From: Deltaproteobacteria bacterium
GTDB taxonomy: Bacteria > Myxococcota > Polyangia > Haliangiales > Haliangiaceae
Assembly (NCBI GenBank): GCA_018262455.1
Contig: JAGSPR010000004.1
Location: 7,877-71,876, forward strand
DNA length: 64,000 bases
Direction of reading: 5' to 3'
This document shows, piece by piece, positions 18,785-28,005 of the stretch. A program made the position numbers and the translations under genes. The notes beneath the pieces are model-generated. The model was not told where the DNA came from and did not search any database. It was given only the letters and a program-made list of their open reading frames with translations. The first letter of the stretch is position 1. Every line of letters starts with the position of its first letter.

Positions 18785-21700
18785 TCAGGCCACGATGACT
18801 TCGCTGCGGCCCCCGCCACGCTGCACGATGCGGACGTGGGCGCCGACCCGCTCGACGAGCGCCGGCACGTGCGAGATCACGCCGACCTGGCGGCCAGTTG
18901 CCTGGAGGGCATCGAGCACGGACAGCGCGCTGTCGAGCGTGGCGGGATCGAGGGTGCCGAAGCCCTCGTCGATCAGCAGCGTCCGAACGCGTACATCGTG
19001 GGCGGACATCGACGACAACCCGAGCGCGAGCGCGAGCGACACCAGGAAGCTCTCGCCGCCGGACAGGCTCTGGACCGAGCGGACCTCGGCACCGAGATCG
19101 CGATCGATCACCTGGAGCTCGAGATCGTGGCGCGGCACGCGCTCGAGCTGGTACCGCGGCGCGAGCTCCTCGAGGTGGGCGTTCGCGACCGCGAGTAGCC
19201 CGTCCAGCGTCAGGCTCTGCGCGAAGCTGCGAAACAGCTTGCCGTCGTGCGAGCCGATCACCTCGCCGAGGATCCGATCGACGTCGACGTGTGCCTCCGC
19301 CTCGCCGAGCACCGCGAGCGCAGTGGCACGGCGGTGGCGAGCATCGTCATCCGCCGCGAGGGTGGCCGCGAGCCGGGCGGCGTGCTGCTCGGCAAGGGCC
19401 ACGGCCGCCGCCAGCGGTTCGACGCGCGCGGCGTCCTCGAGGGCGGGCCCGCACGGCCGCGTCGTTGCGTGGTCGTCCACGAGCAGCCTGCGTTCGTTCG
19501 CGATCGCGCGCGTGTGATCGACCGCGCGATCGAGCCCGGCGAGCTCCTCGGCCAGCTGCTCGGTGCGCGCCGGATCCGCGGCGAGCAGCCGACGCAGCTC
19601 CTCGATGGGCAGGCCGGTGCTGCCGGCCTCCTCGATCAGCGCGATCCGCGCCGCCTCGAGTCGTCCCGCGGCGGCCGAGAGCTCGCCGGCAAGCGCGTCG
19701 CGTCGGCGCTCCGCGAGACCGAGCCGCACGCCGTGCTCTGCGACCAGCCGCTCGCCTTCGCGCGCCTCGCGCTCGATCGCGCCGAGCGCGGCGCCAAGCC
19801 CTGCATCGGCGACCGCGACCCGCTCCGCCCGGGTGCGCCACTCCACCGCGAGCTCGGCCACGGCGACCCGTGCCTGATCGAGCTCGAGTGCCGCCGGCTC
19901 GATCACCGGCGCTGCGGGCCGGCGACGGGTGGTGCGCGCCGGGTCCGCGGCGAGCTCGCTGGGGATCGCGAGCCAGGTCCCCATCGTGGCGCGCAGCGAA
20001 ACCTCGAGCTCGCCGACTCGCTCGATCCGGCCGGCTCGCTCGCCGCGCAGCCGCTCGGCGGTGGCTTCGAGATCGGCGAGCGACCGCGCGACCTCGGCGA
20101 GCCGCGCCGCCTGTTGATCGACCTCGGTCTGGAACAGCTGGACCTGCGCCTGCGCCTCGGCGGCTGCCTTGGTCGCGGCCTCGGTCTGGCGGCGAACGTC
20201 GCGCGCCTCGTCGAGCCGCTTCCTCGCGGTGGCCTCGCGGTCGGCCGCGAGCTGCTCGGCGGCGGGCGTGGCGGGCTCGTCCTCGAGCAGCAGCTCGCCG
20301 AGCACGCGCACGAGGTGCTCGCGCCACGTCCCGATCGCCCCGCTGGCACTGGCCTCGGCCGTCGCCCGATGGTTGGCAAGCCGGAGCCGCTCGCGATCAC
20401 GCTGTTGCGCGCGTGCACCGATCGAGGCGAGCGCCGCGGTGGTGGCATCCCCCTCCGCGATGACCGCGTCGAGGCTGGTCTGCGCCGCCGCGATCACGGC
20501 ATCGAAACCTCCCCGATCGCGCCACGGGTGCTCGGTGGCGCCGCACAGCGGGCATGACTCGCCCTCGCGCAGCTCGGCTCGCGCATGCTCGTACCCGGCG
20601 GCCCGCCGCAGCTCCTCGACCACGCGCGCCCGCTCGGTCCGCAACGTCTGGGCGACGCGGCGGGCCTCGTCGAGCTCCAGGCCGTGGATCAGGTCCGCCG
20701 CGGCAGCCTCCGCGAGCTCGTCGAGCTGGCGATCGATCTCGACGCGCGCCTTCACGGCCTGCCGCGCCCCCGCCGCGATCGCGACCAGCCGCTCGACATC
20801 GACCAGCCGCGTCCGCGCCTGGTCTTCCTGGCGCCTGGCCGCATCGAGGGTCAGGCCCCGCCGCTGCTGGAACGTGGTCGCCTTGCGCTGGGCGTCGGCG
20901 AGCTTGGCGACCGCGGTCTGGTGCTCGGCCGCGGCGAGGGCGCGGGTCCTGGCGAGCGCGGCGCGGGTGGTCTCGTGGCCCGCGAGCGTTCGATCGATCG
21001 CGGCGATCGCATCGCCGGCGGCCGCGTGCTGCGCGAACCGGGCGTCGACCTCGCTCCACGCGGCAACCTCGGGTGCGAGCGCCGCCCGTGCCATGAGCCA
21101 CGCCGGATCGCCGGCCTCGAGGATGCTCCGCGCGAACGCTTCGATCTGCTCCGTGGTGGCATGAGGTAGCGAGCGTTCCACGAGCTGTGCCGCGATCCGT
21201 GCGGCACGGATCGGCTCGTGGAGCGCGACCACGACCGCGCGCCGCGCCACGACCTGGGCCTGTGCGGTGGCCGCGTGGCGAGCGGCCTCCTCGGCGGCGA
21301 CCAGATCGCCACCCGCGATCACGAGCGCCCGGTCGCTCCGGGCCGCTTCCTCCCACGGCGCCCGCAGCTTCTCGGCGCGCCGACGCAGCACGAGCTCCTG
21401 GCGAACGGCCTGTGCCTCGCTCGCTGCCTGCGCGGCCGCTGCGTGGTCGAGCTCGGCGCCGACCAGCGCCCGCGCGCGCTGCTCCGATTCCGCGAGCCAC
21501 CGAGCCGCGGCCTCGGCCTCGGCGAGCCGTGCACGCGCGACGAGCTTGGCGTCGCCCGCGACCACGAGCTCGGCCTCGGCCGCGCTCCGGGCGTCGTCGC
21601 CTTGCACCGCGATCGCCAGCGCCGCGGTCCGTCCGTCCCGGAGCCGCTGCTCGGCGAGGGTGGCCCGCAGGTGCGCCGCGACCGACAGCCGCGAGTAGAT

Positions 21701-22321
21701 CTCGGTGCCGGTCATCCGCTCGAGCAGCTCGCTGCGATCTTTGCCGTCCGCGCGCAGGAAGGCCGCGAACTCGCCCTGCGCGAGCAGCGCCGAGCGCCGG
21801 AACTGATCGAACGACAACCCGAGCCGCGCGACGATCGCCTTGAGCGTCTCGGTCTTCGTCCCGCCGAGCCTCTCGCCCAGCTTCCGACCTCCGGTCCCAT
21901 CTCCGTCGCCCTCGATCGCGGTCAGCGTGACCTGCTGATCTTGCAGCGTGCCGTCGATCTGGCCGCGCGCGCGCCGCACCGACCACCGCGCGCGGTAGCG
22001 CCGCATGTCCCCGCTCTCGAAGTCGACCTCGGCATAGCCGGCCGCAGCGCCCCGTCGCAACAGCGTGCGAACGTCCTGCGCCCCGAGCGCGGCTGGATCA
22101 TCGTCGCCGCGGCCGACCACGACGCGGCTGTGGTTCGTGAGCCGCGGCGTGCGATCGAACAGCGCGACGCACAGCGCGTCGAGCAACGTGCTCTTGCCCG
22201 CGCCGGTGTTGCCGACGATCGCGAACACGCCCGAGCCCCCGAGCGGCGCGCCCGCCAGATCGATCTCGAACTCGCCGGCGAGGCTCGCGAGGTTGCAGCC
22301 GCGGATCGCGAGGATCCTCAT
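18785..22321 (-). CDS. sbcC: Exonuclease subunit SbcC (Rad50-like SMC ATPase)
   Basis: 1178 residues. With SbcD it forms the SbcCD nuclease that opens hairpins and processes DNA ends. N-terminal MRILAIRGCNLASLAGEF and Walker A GNTGAGKSTLLDAL; long coiled coils on either side of the zinc hook ESCPLCGATEHPW (CxxC); C-terminal signature SLSGGESFLVSLALALG, Walker B RTLLIDEGFGTLD and the H-loop VGVISHVPAL. The ATG at 22321 overlaps the sbcD stop (ATGA), so the two are coupled; a frame running further upstream is antisense-free shadow across sbcD and is not used. Confidence 0.95.
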   Translation of the reverse strand: MRILAIRGCNLASLAGEFEIDLAGAPLGGSGVFAIVGNTGAGKSTLLDALCVALFDRTPRLTNHSRVVVGRGDDDPAALGAQDVRTLLRRGAAAGYAEVDFESGDMRRYRARWSVRRARGQIDGTLQDQQVTLTAIEGDGDGTGGRKLGERLGGTKTETLKAIVARLGLSFDQFRRSALLAQGEFAAFLRADGKDRSELLERMTGTEIYSRLSVAAHLRATLAEQRLRDGRTAALAIAVQGDDARSAAEAELVVAGDAKLVARARLAEAEAAARWLAESEQRARALVGAELDHAAAAQAASEAQAVRQELVLRRRAEKLRAPWEEAARSDRALVIAGGDLVAAEEAARHAATAQAQVVARRAVVVALHEPIRAARIAAQLVERSLPHATTEQIEAFARSILEAGDPAWLMARAALAPEVAAWSEVDARFAQHAAAGDAIAAIDRTLAGHETTRAALARTRALAAAEHQTAVAKLADAQRKATTFQQRRGLTLDAARRQEDQARTRLVDVERLVAIAAGARQAVKARVEIDRQLDELAEAAAADLIHGLELDEARRVAQTLRTERARVVEELRRAAGYEHARAELREGESCPLCGATEHPWRDRGGFDAVIAAAQTSLDAVIAEGDATTAALASIGARAQQRDRERLRLANHRATAEASASGAIGTWREHLVRVLGELLLEDEPATPAAEQLAADREATARKRLDEARDVRRQTEAATKAAAEAQAQVQLFQTEVDQQAARLAEVARSLADLEATAERLRGERAGRIERVGELEVSLRATMGTWLAIPSELAADPARTTRRRPAAPVIEPAALELDQARVAVAELAVEWRTRAERVAVADAGLGAALGAIEREAREGERLVAEHGVRLGLAERRRDALAGELSAAAGRLEAARIALIEEAGSTGLPIEELRRLLAADPARTEQLAEELAGLDRAVDHTRAIANERRLLVDDHATTRPCGPALEDAARVEPLAAAVALAEQHAARLAATLAADDDARHRRATALAVLGEAEAHVDVDRILGEVIGSHDGKLFRSFAQSLTLDGLLAVANAHLEELAPRYQLERVPRHDLELQVIDRDLGAEVRSVQSLSGGESFLVSLALALGLSSMSAHDVRVRTLLIDEGFGTLDPATLDSALSVLDALQATGRQVGVISHVPALVERVGAHVRIVQRGGGRSEVIVA

Positions 22322-23574
22322 GAGCCGAGCGTCCCCGGGCCGGCCGCGAGATCCCCGACATCGCCCTGGACCTCGGAGAGCAACCGATCGAACGCGTCGA
22401 GCACCGGCTGCGCCGGGGGCTCGGCATGGTTGCGCGCCCACAGCCGCACGAACACCTCGCGCGGATCGACCTCGGCGAGCCGCTGCGTCCCCGACATCAG
22501 ATCGATCCGATCCCCGAGCGCGAGCCCATCTCCGGTCTGCTCGACCCCGAGGCGCACGAGCCGGGCGCGCTTGCCCTCGAGCGCGGTCTCGACGAGCTGG
22601 CGCAGCTTCGGTTCGGGCTTGTCGAGCGCGACCACGATCTCGAGATACGGCCGTGCTGGATCCTTGACGTCGATCAAGCCAGGCAGCGCGTCGAGCTCCG
22701 CGAGGATCTCGGGGAGCTTCGCGGCGCCGCGCCTGGGGACCCTCACGATCTCGACCGCGGTGGGCACCCGCAACGGCCGCAGGTCGACGACCCGCCCGAC
22801 CTCGAAGTCGATCGCGACTGCCTGGTGGTGGTAGCCGGCCTCGTCGAGCGACAGCGCGAGCGGGGCTCCCGCGTAGCGGATCGTGTCGCGGCCCACCCGC
22901 TGGGCCCGGTGGATGTGGCCGAGCGCGACATAGTCGACATCGTCGGGGAACAGCCGCAGCGACGCGGATTCCTGGCCACCGATCGAGACCCGGCGCTCGC
23001 TGAGATACTGGACCTCCGCGCCGGCCACATAGAGGTGCCCGGTCACGATCAGCGCCTGATCGGGACGCCGTCGCGCCCGCGCGCCCGCGATCACCTCGCC
23101 GTAGATCGCCGCCAGCGGATCGTCGACCTCGAGCGGCACATCCACCGGCCGCACGAACGGCACCGCCGCGACGAGCCCGCGGCCACCAGCGACCGGGATC
23201 ACCACGCGGTCGAGATCGATCGCGCCCGCTGGCGTCCGCGGCAGCGCGCCGATCACGTGGACGTCGAGCTCGCGCAGCACCGACGACGAGGCCCCGAGCC
23301 GCGCCGGCGAGTCGTGGTTGCCAGCGATCGCGATGATGTCCATCGCCGGCCTCGCCCGCCGGGCCGCGGCGAGCAGGTCGAACCACATGCGCTCGGCGCT
23401 CGCCGGCGGCGTCGCGCTGTCGAACACATCCCCGGTGATGACGAGCACATCGGCCCGTTCCTCCACGCAGGCCGCGAGCAGCCAGTCGAGGAACGCCTGG
23501 TGCTCGTACTCGCGCGTCACCTCGCCTCGCAGCGTGTGGCCGAGGTGCCAGTCCGAGGTGTGGATCACCCGCAT
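22318..23574 (-). CDS. sbcD: Exonuclease subunit SbcD (Mre11-like)
   Basis: 418 residues. Calcineurin-like phosphoesterase motifs: I HTSDWHLGHTL, II ITGDVFDSATPP, III AIAGNHDSPARLG, then TGHLYVAG and the metal-binding YVALGHIHRAQRV. It is the Mn-dependent nuclease partner of SbcC. The ATG at 23574 is chosen because the protein must begin with MRVIHTSDWHLG. The stop overlaps the sbcC start. Confidence 0.95.
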   Translation of the reverse strand: MRVIHTSDWHLGHTLRGEVTREYEHQAFLDWLLAACVEERADVLVITGDVFDSATPPASAERMWFDLLAAARRARPAMDIIAIAGNHDSPARLGASSSVLRELDVHVIGALPRTPAGAIDLDRVVIPVAGGRGLVAAVPFVRPVDVPLEVDDPLAAIYGEVIAGARARRRPDQALIVTGHLYVAGAEVQYLSERRVSIGGQESASLRLFPDDVDYVALGHIHRAQRVGRDTIRYAGAPLALSLDEAGYHHQAVAIDFEVGRVVDLRPLRVPTAVEIVRVPRRGAAKLPEILAELDALPGLIDVKDPARPYLEIVVALDKPEPKLRQLVETALEGKRARLVRLGVEQTGDGLALGDRIDLMSGTQRLAEVDPREVFVRLWARNHAEPPAQPVLDAFDRLLSEVQGDVGDLAAGPGTLGS

Positions 23575-23719
23575 CGTCCCGGTAGCTTGCCAGGGGGGTC
23601 TGATAGTCGAATCCCGCGAGATCCCGAGACATTGACCGACGCGCGAGCCCAGGAGCGCAACCCCCCCGGGCAGCCCCATCTGGTTGACAACGCCCCGACC
23701 CGGCGCGCCTACTGGTTCC

Positions 23720-24175
23720 GTGAGGCGCGCGATCTTCGTCCTGACCCTGGCGATGGCGGCTGGTTGTATTTCAGACGAGCCGGGCGCCGCGAGCTTCGCG
23801 GCCTTCGCCGCCGCGCCGACGGTGCACTTCGCGCGCGCCACGACCGGCCTCACCAACTACGGCGGCACCGGCTTCTACCAGTGGAACATCATCCTGTCGA
23901 CCGCCGACGGATGTGGTGGCGACACCATCGCGACGTTCGAGATCAACTCGTCCCTCACCGGGCCCAACGCGTTCCCCACCGGCGTGATCCCGATCCGGGC
24001 CGATCAGATCCCGACCGTGGTGCCGTCGGCGCTCGCGACGATGGCGGGTGGGACCGGCGTCTCCGGATCGCTGACGATCACTGCCGCCGACACCACGCGG
24101 GTCGATGGCTCGGCCGACGTGACGCTGACGACCGGCCCGATGTCCGGCACGTTCATCGCGTACGCCTGCAAGTAA
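23720..24175 (+). CDS. Small lipoprotein of unknown function
   Basis: 151 residues from the GTG at 23720, which gives the compact lipoprotein signal MRRAIFVLTLAMAAGC. The mature part is Thr/Gly/Ala-rich and beta-stranded (SGSLTITAADTTRVDGSADV, SGTFIAYACK at the end), with paired Cys. No family recognised. TTGACA occurs at 23684-23689 but with poor spacing to any -10. The gene ends 3 nt before the palindromic element. Confidence 0.7.
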   Translation: MRRAIFVLTLAMAAGCISDEPGAASFAAFAAAPTVHFARATTGLTNYGGTGFYQWNIILSTADGCGGDTIATFEINSSLTGPNAFPTGVIPIRADQIPTVVPSALATMAGGTGVSGSLTITAADTTRVDGSADVTLTTGPMSGTFIAYACK

Positions 24176-24178
24176 TCT

Positions 24179-24397
24179 AGAGCTTGCCCGGAAATTCGGG
24201 CCGTTGAACGTGGGCGTCATCGTGGAGATGATCGGCGACGGCGACGGCGACGTGTCACCTTGACGGCGTCGGCGACGGCGGTAGCCTCGTCACGCCCGCG
24301 CTCCGCGTCGCCGTCGAAGTCAACGTGAAACGTCGCCGTCGCCGTCGCCGTCGCCGTCCACGCTCACGACAACGGCCCGAATTTCCGGGCAAGCTCT
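24179..24397. mobile_element. 219-bp palindromic element with perfect 28-bp terminal inverted repeats (MITE/REP-like)
   Basis: The first 28 bases (24179-24206, beginning AGAGCTTGCCCGGAAATTCG) are the exact reverse complement of the last 28 (24370-24397). The inner arms are also complementary in imperfect form (GGCGACGGCGACGGCGACGT on the left against its inverse on the right, with TCACCTTGAC opposite GTCAACGTGA), so the whole element can fold into one long hairpin. It sits exactly between two convergent genes and has no coding capacity. No exact target duplication is seen, although ATCTA occurs at both edges with a small offset. A second copy begins at 63866. A non-autonomous transposon or a large REP-type repeat is the best reading. 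Confidence 0.75.
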
Positions 24398-24400
24398 GAT

Positions 24401-25168
24401 CTAATCCTTGCCCTGGACCTCGCGGAGGAAGGCCTCCTCGCTGGGAGACAGCGGGCGGCCCTTGAGCCGCTCGAGCTCGTCGCGCGAGATCCCGCCGACC
24501 TTCTGGCGGTGACGTGCCATGACGACGTGCGCGCGTGCGATCGACGCGAGCACGTCCTCGAAGCTCTCGAACGCGGTCGGCGTGCGCTCGGGGTGGAGCC
24601 GGAGCAGCTCGGTGATCCGCTTCTCGTGCGCGTTGACCACGTCGGCGAGCGAGGTCGAGAGCGGCATCCGCTCGACCTTGGCCTCGGGTGGAGGCTCCAG
24701 CCGATCGACCCCGTGGGTGTTGCTGGTGACGAGGAAGCTGCCCTGGATCTCGCTGACCAGCTCGATGACGCGGAGGTGACGCGGGAACAGCTGGACGAGC
24801 TGGAGCATCGAGATCACGACGCCGCGCGGATGGAGGTGATAGGCGCTCGCGCGGATCATGCCGCCGGCATCGACGAACAACCGGAGGAACGTGCGGTTCT
24901 GCGGGTAGATCCGCGACATCGTGAGATCCTCGACGTCCGCGAGCCAGCGGTAGCGGCGAGCCTCGAGCTCACTGCGGGCGCGATCGTAGAACTCGAGATC
25001 GGCCTCGGGGAAGGCCGCCGGCGAGACGCGGGCCAGCTCGTGCGGCTCGCCGTAGACCGCATCGAGGCGCGCGCGCAGGGCCGCCCCGCCGAACCCGCGC
25101 GGACGCCGCAGGCCGAGCGCGACTGCGACGACGAGCCAGAGGCCCATCATGAGGAAGAACACTTCCAC
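24401..25168 (-). CDS. Membrane-anchored protein of unknown function
   Basis: About 255 residues from the GTG at 25168. A single N-terminal membrane helix (FFLMMGLWLVVAVALGL) is followed by a basic turn and a soluble domain with DLTMSRIYPQNRTFLRLFVD, AYHLHPRGVVISML and LVTSNTHGVDRLEPP. The C-terminus is charged and helical. No family recognised. CATAGT ends 6 nt before the GTG, which favours this start over the ATGs at 25150 and 25147. It is convergent with the small lipoprotein gene, with the palindromic element in between, and divergent from the threonine dehydratase gene. Confidence 0.7.
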   Translation of the reverse strand: MEVFFLMMGLWLVVAVALGLRRPRGFGGAALRARLDAVYGEPHELARVSPAAFPEADLEFYDRARSELEARRYRWLADVEDLTMSRIYPQNRTFLRLFVDAGGMIRASAYHLHPRGVVISMLQLVQLFPRHLRVIELVSEIQGSFLVTSNTHGVDRLEPPPEAKVERMPLSTSLADVVNAHEKRITELLRLHPERTPTAFESFEDVLASIARAHVVMARHRQKVGGISRDELERLKGRPLSPSEEAFLREVQGKD

Positions 25169-25225
25169 GACCCCACTATGGCACGCCCCCCTGCCCTGAC
25201 GCGGACAGCCGGCACCAGGCTCGTC

Positions 25226-25231
25226 TAGATT
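25226..25231 (+). promoter_or_regulatory. Candidate -10 element of a leaderless promoter (TAGATT)
   Basis: TAGATT ends 6 nt before the GTG at 25238. The divergent gene has CATAGT (25180-25175, minus) 6 nt before its GTG at 25168, so both genes of this divergent pair would give leaderless mRNAs. No strong -35 is visible for either. Confidence 0.4.
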
Positions 25232-25237
25232 CCTGGC

Positions 25238-26200
25238 GTGCCGATCAGCTTCGACGACATCACCGCCGCGCGGGCACGCCTCGCGCCCTACCTCACCGCC
25301 ACGCCGCTCCGGCACTACCCGGCGCTCGACGACGAGACCGGTGCGCGGGTGCTGGTCAAGCACGAGAATCACCTGCCGACCAATGCGTTCAAGGCACGCA
25401 ACGCGCTGTCGCTCATGACCGCGCTCGATCCCGCGCAGCGAACGCGCGGCGTGGTCGCGGCGACGCGTGGCAACCACGGCGCCGGACTGGCGTGGGCGGG
25501 TGCGCAGCTCGGCGTGCCGGTCGTGATCTGCGTGCCGCACGGCAACAGCCCCGAGAAGAACGCGGCGATCCGCAGCCACGGCGCCGAGCTCGTCGAGATC
25601 GGGCGCGACTACGACGAGGCCGTCGAGGCCGCGAACCGCCTCGTGCTCGATCGCGGCCTCGTCATGGCCCACTCGACCAACGACGTGCACGTGATCGCGG
25701 GGGCGGCCACGTTGTCGGTCGAGATCTGCGAACAGGCGGACCGGCTCGACGCGATCGTGGTGGCGGTCGGCGGCGGCTCGCAAGCGGTCGGCGCGATCCT
25801 CGCGACCCGCGCGCTGCGCCCGCACGTCCAGGTCTACGGCGTGCAGGCGAAGGGCGCGTCCGCGATCCACGACTCGTGGCACGCCAGGACCCGGCTCGCG
25901 ACCGATCGAGCCGAGACCTTCGCCGACGGCCTCGCCACGCGCTCGACGTATGACCTCACGTGGGAGCCGCTGCGCGACGGCCTCGCCGGCTTCGTGGCGG
26001 TCTCTGACGCCGAGATCGCCTCGGCGATCCGGATCCTGGTCCGGACCACGCACAACCTCGTCGAGGGCGCCGGTGCCGCCGGCTTCGCGGGGCTGCTCGC
26101 GCTGCGCCGCGAGCTCGCCGGCAAGACCGTCGCGGTCGTCCTTTCGGGCGCGAACATCGACACGCCGGTCCTGGCCCGGATCCTCACCGGCGAGCTGTGA
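25238..26200 (+). CDS. Threonine/serine dehydratase (PLP fold type II)
   Basis: 320 residues. PLP-dependent beta-family enzyme that deaminates threonine or serine to the keto acid. The PLP Lys is in PTNAFKARNALSL, the substrate loop in VVAATRGNHGAGLAWA, and the phosphate-binding glycine loop in VVAVGGGSQAVGAIL; the C-terminus keeps VVLSGANIDTPVLARIL. There is no C-terminal ACT regulatory domain, so it resembles the short catabolic type rather than biosynthetic IlvA. An amino-acid racemase of the same fold is an alternative. Confidence 0.86.
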   Translation: MPISFDDITAARARLAPYLTATPLRHYPALDDETGARVLVKHENHLPTNAFKARNALSLMTALDPAQRTRGVVAATRGNHGAGLAWAGAQLGVPVVICVPHGNSPEKNAAIRSHGAELVEIGRDYDEAVEAANRLVLDRGLVMAHSTNDVHVIAGAATLSVEICEQADRLDAIVVAVGGGSQAVGAILATRALRPHVQVYGVQAKGASAIHDSWHARTRLATDRAETFADGLATRSTYDLTWEPLRDGLAGFVAVSDAEIASAIRILVRTTHNLVEGAGAAGFAGLLALRRELAGKTVAVVLSGANIDTPVLARILTGEL

Positions 26201-26600
26201 CCGCCAACGAGCTCGTGGTCCTCGACCTTGACCTTGACCTCGACCTTGACCTTGACCCCCACCTTGACGCGTTTGACGGCGACGTTGACGTTGCCCCCAT
26301 CGTTGACCTTGCACGTTGCCGCAGATCCGAGAGGTCGACGTCAACGAGAGGGGCAACGTCTACGTCGCCGTTCAAAGGGTCAACGTCGGCAAGGGTCGAC
26401 GTCAAACGCGTCAAACGCGTCAAACGCGTCAAACGCACAGTGGCCTGATGGCCGCCGCGAAGATCGTGTGAGGGGCACGAGGTCGCGCGACGATGTCGCG
26501 GTTGCACGCACCATGCGCGCCAGCTTCGCGCCCACCCCCGGTTCACGACCAGGGTGCCTGGTTGACGGAGCAGCCGCCGCATGGGATTCCCAGCCCGTCA
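26201..26600. repeat. 400-bp non-coding block with tandem and inverted repeats
   Basis: No credible gene. At 26221-26256 six copies of CTYGAC run in tandem. At 26272-26307 and 26340-26376 lie two arms of an imperfect inverted repeat (left arm starts TTTGACGGCGACGTTGACGT; the right arm is its near-exact inverse with one inserted base and four mismatches) around a 32-base loop. At 26401-26436 four perfect copies of GTCAAACGC follow; their inverse, GCGTTTGAC, occurs once at 26269-26277. The flanks therefore also pair partly. The remaining part up to 26600 is ordinary intergenic DNA with TTGACG near 26560 that may be a -35 for the next gene. Confidence 0.7.
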
Positions 26601-27986
26601 ATGCTGATCATCTACGGCCACCGCTCGTACGGACGAGTCGATTCGTACGGCGGCGAGCACGCGCAGTCGCAGTTCGCCCATCTGTACTACATGCCGCTGA
26701 TCCCGATGTCGTCGTTCTGGGTCACCCGCACGAGCGGCGGATCGGTCCATGGATTCGAGATCCGCAGCAGCGTGAAGAGCATCATCGCGGCCTACCTGCG
26801 ATGGTGGGGGCCGGTGCTCGCGCTGCTGGTGTTCTCGTTCGCGCGAGGTGTGATCGGTGCGCTGGCGGCCGCACCGATCGTGGCAGCCGTCGCATATGCC
26901 TGGCGATGGCGCGCGGTGCGCGGCACCAAGGCGCGGCGCCAGAGCGACTGCGACCGCTTGGTATTCGGGAGTCGCTGCCCTCCGATGCTGATGACCGCGG
27001 ACATGCGTCAGCAGCTGCGCCGCAGCCTCGACGCACGCTGGAGCAAGCTCGGTGGCGGACGTTCGCCCGAGGACGTGGTGAGTTTCGGCGCACGCACGCC
27101 CGAGGACAGCCTTGTCGCGTATGGCCTTCTGCGGCTCGCTGCGATCGAGCACGGAGATCGGGCGGCGGCGGCCGCCGCCGATCGAATCTTCGACGGTCTC
27201 GACCCCGAGCGGCTCGCCGGATCGCCCTATCGCGGAGATGCCGGTGTGGCATTCGTCGCGGCGGAACCCGGCGAATCGGAACTCGAGATCGGTGAACCAT
27301 CCGCGAGCGACGCGCCCGCCGATTGGAGCGCTCGGGTGCTGTGCTCGGTAGGCAGCTGCGTCGGCGTGCTCGGCCCCAGCGGGGCGTGCAAGACTTGCGG
27401 CAAGCGTCCCGGGGACATGGTCGACTGGCCGCCGCCGTCGTCCACCCAGCGAACGCCCTGGTGGGCCGCTCCGATCTCCGCAGGCCTGAAGTTCTCGGCC
27501 ATCTTCGTGATCGTTGGCTCGCTCGCGGTCCTCGGGTGGGGAGCAAAAGCTCTACGCGCCACGACCGATGTCGACGCCCGGTTCCTTGCACGCGAGGCGA
27601 GCTCGTCGAGCTACGTGGAGGTCGTGTGCGACGAGCTCGAGCTGATCGGCACGTTCGAGGACGGCACGAACGGCTACGTGTGCACGACCGGCGATCGCAT
27701 CCTGCCCGTCGCGGGCCTCGTGGAGCGCGTCGCCCCCGGGATCACGCTCGTTGGTGAGCTGCACGAGCGTGACGGCGATGGCCACGCCTATCAATGGCCA
27801 CTCGACCTCCGCACCGATCCTGCGACGACGATGGGGTATCTCGAGGTGCGATCGTCGGCGGTCCGTCAGCTCCGTCGAGTCGCCGGGGTGCTCGGGCTGC
27901 TCGGGCTGCTCGGAATCGTCATCGGCTACCTCCTCGTGCGTCGTCGCAGGGGTCGAGCCAGACGTGGCTGCCGAACAGCCACCTGA
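26601..27986 (+). CDS. Membrane protein with zinc-ribbon-like segment, unknown function
   Basis: 461 residues. The N-terminal MLIIYGHRSYGRVDSYGGE segment and a following transmembrane pair (WGPVLALLVFSFA and IGALAAAPIVAAVAYAW) are followed by a soluble helical part, a Cys cluster CSVGSCVGVL with ACKTCGKRPGD (possible zinc ribbon), another helix (FSAIFVIVGSLAVLGWG), a small soluble domain, and a last helix (VLGLLGLLGIVIGYLLV) with an Arg-rich tail. The N-terminal motif resembles proteins of unknown function in other myxobacteria. The start is set by the beginning of that motif; no Shine-Dalgarno is evident. Confidence 0.72.
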   Translation: MLIIYGHRSYGRVDSYGGEHAQSQFAHLYYMPLIPMSSFWVTRTSGGSVHGFEIRSSVKSIIAAYLRWWGPVLALLVFSFARGVIGALAAAPIVAAVAYAWRWRAVRGTKARRQSDCDRLVFGSRCPPMLMTADMRQQLRRSLDARWSKLGGGRSPEDVVSFGARTPEDSLVAYGLLRLAAIEHGDRAAAAAADRIFDGLDPERLAGSPYRGDAGVAFVAAEPGESELEIGEPSASDAPADWSARVLCSVGSCVGVLGPSGACKTCGKRPGDMVDWPPPSSTQRTPWWAAPISAGLKFSAIFVIVGSLAVLGWGAKALRATTDVDARFLAREASSSSYVEVVCDELELIGTFEDGTNGYVCTTGDRILPVAGLVERVAPGITLVGELHERDGDGHAYQWPLDLRTDPATTMGYLEVRSSAVRQLRRVAGVLGLLGLLGIVIGYLLVRRRRGRARRGCRTAT

Positions 27987-28005
27987 GCCTTGAACGACAC
28001 CCCAC

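Noticed and set aside
18785..23632. 1615-codon open frame on the minus strand spanning sbcC and sbcD
   Set aside because: Only the part up to 22321 is SbcC; the upstream part is the wrong frame of sbcD, whose own frame carries all phosphoesterase motifs.
23684..23720. TTGACA promoter for the lipoprotein at 23720
   Set aside because: The -35 is perfect, but no -10-like hexamer lies at 16-18 bp; TACTGG at 20 bp is too weak.
26401..26436. Possible CRISPR-like array
   Set aside because: The four 9-mers are directly adjacent with no spacers, and no cas genes are present.
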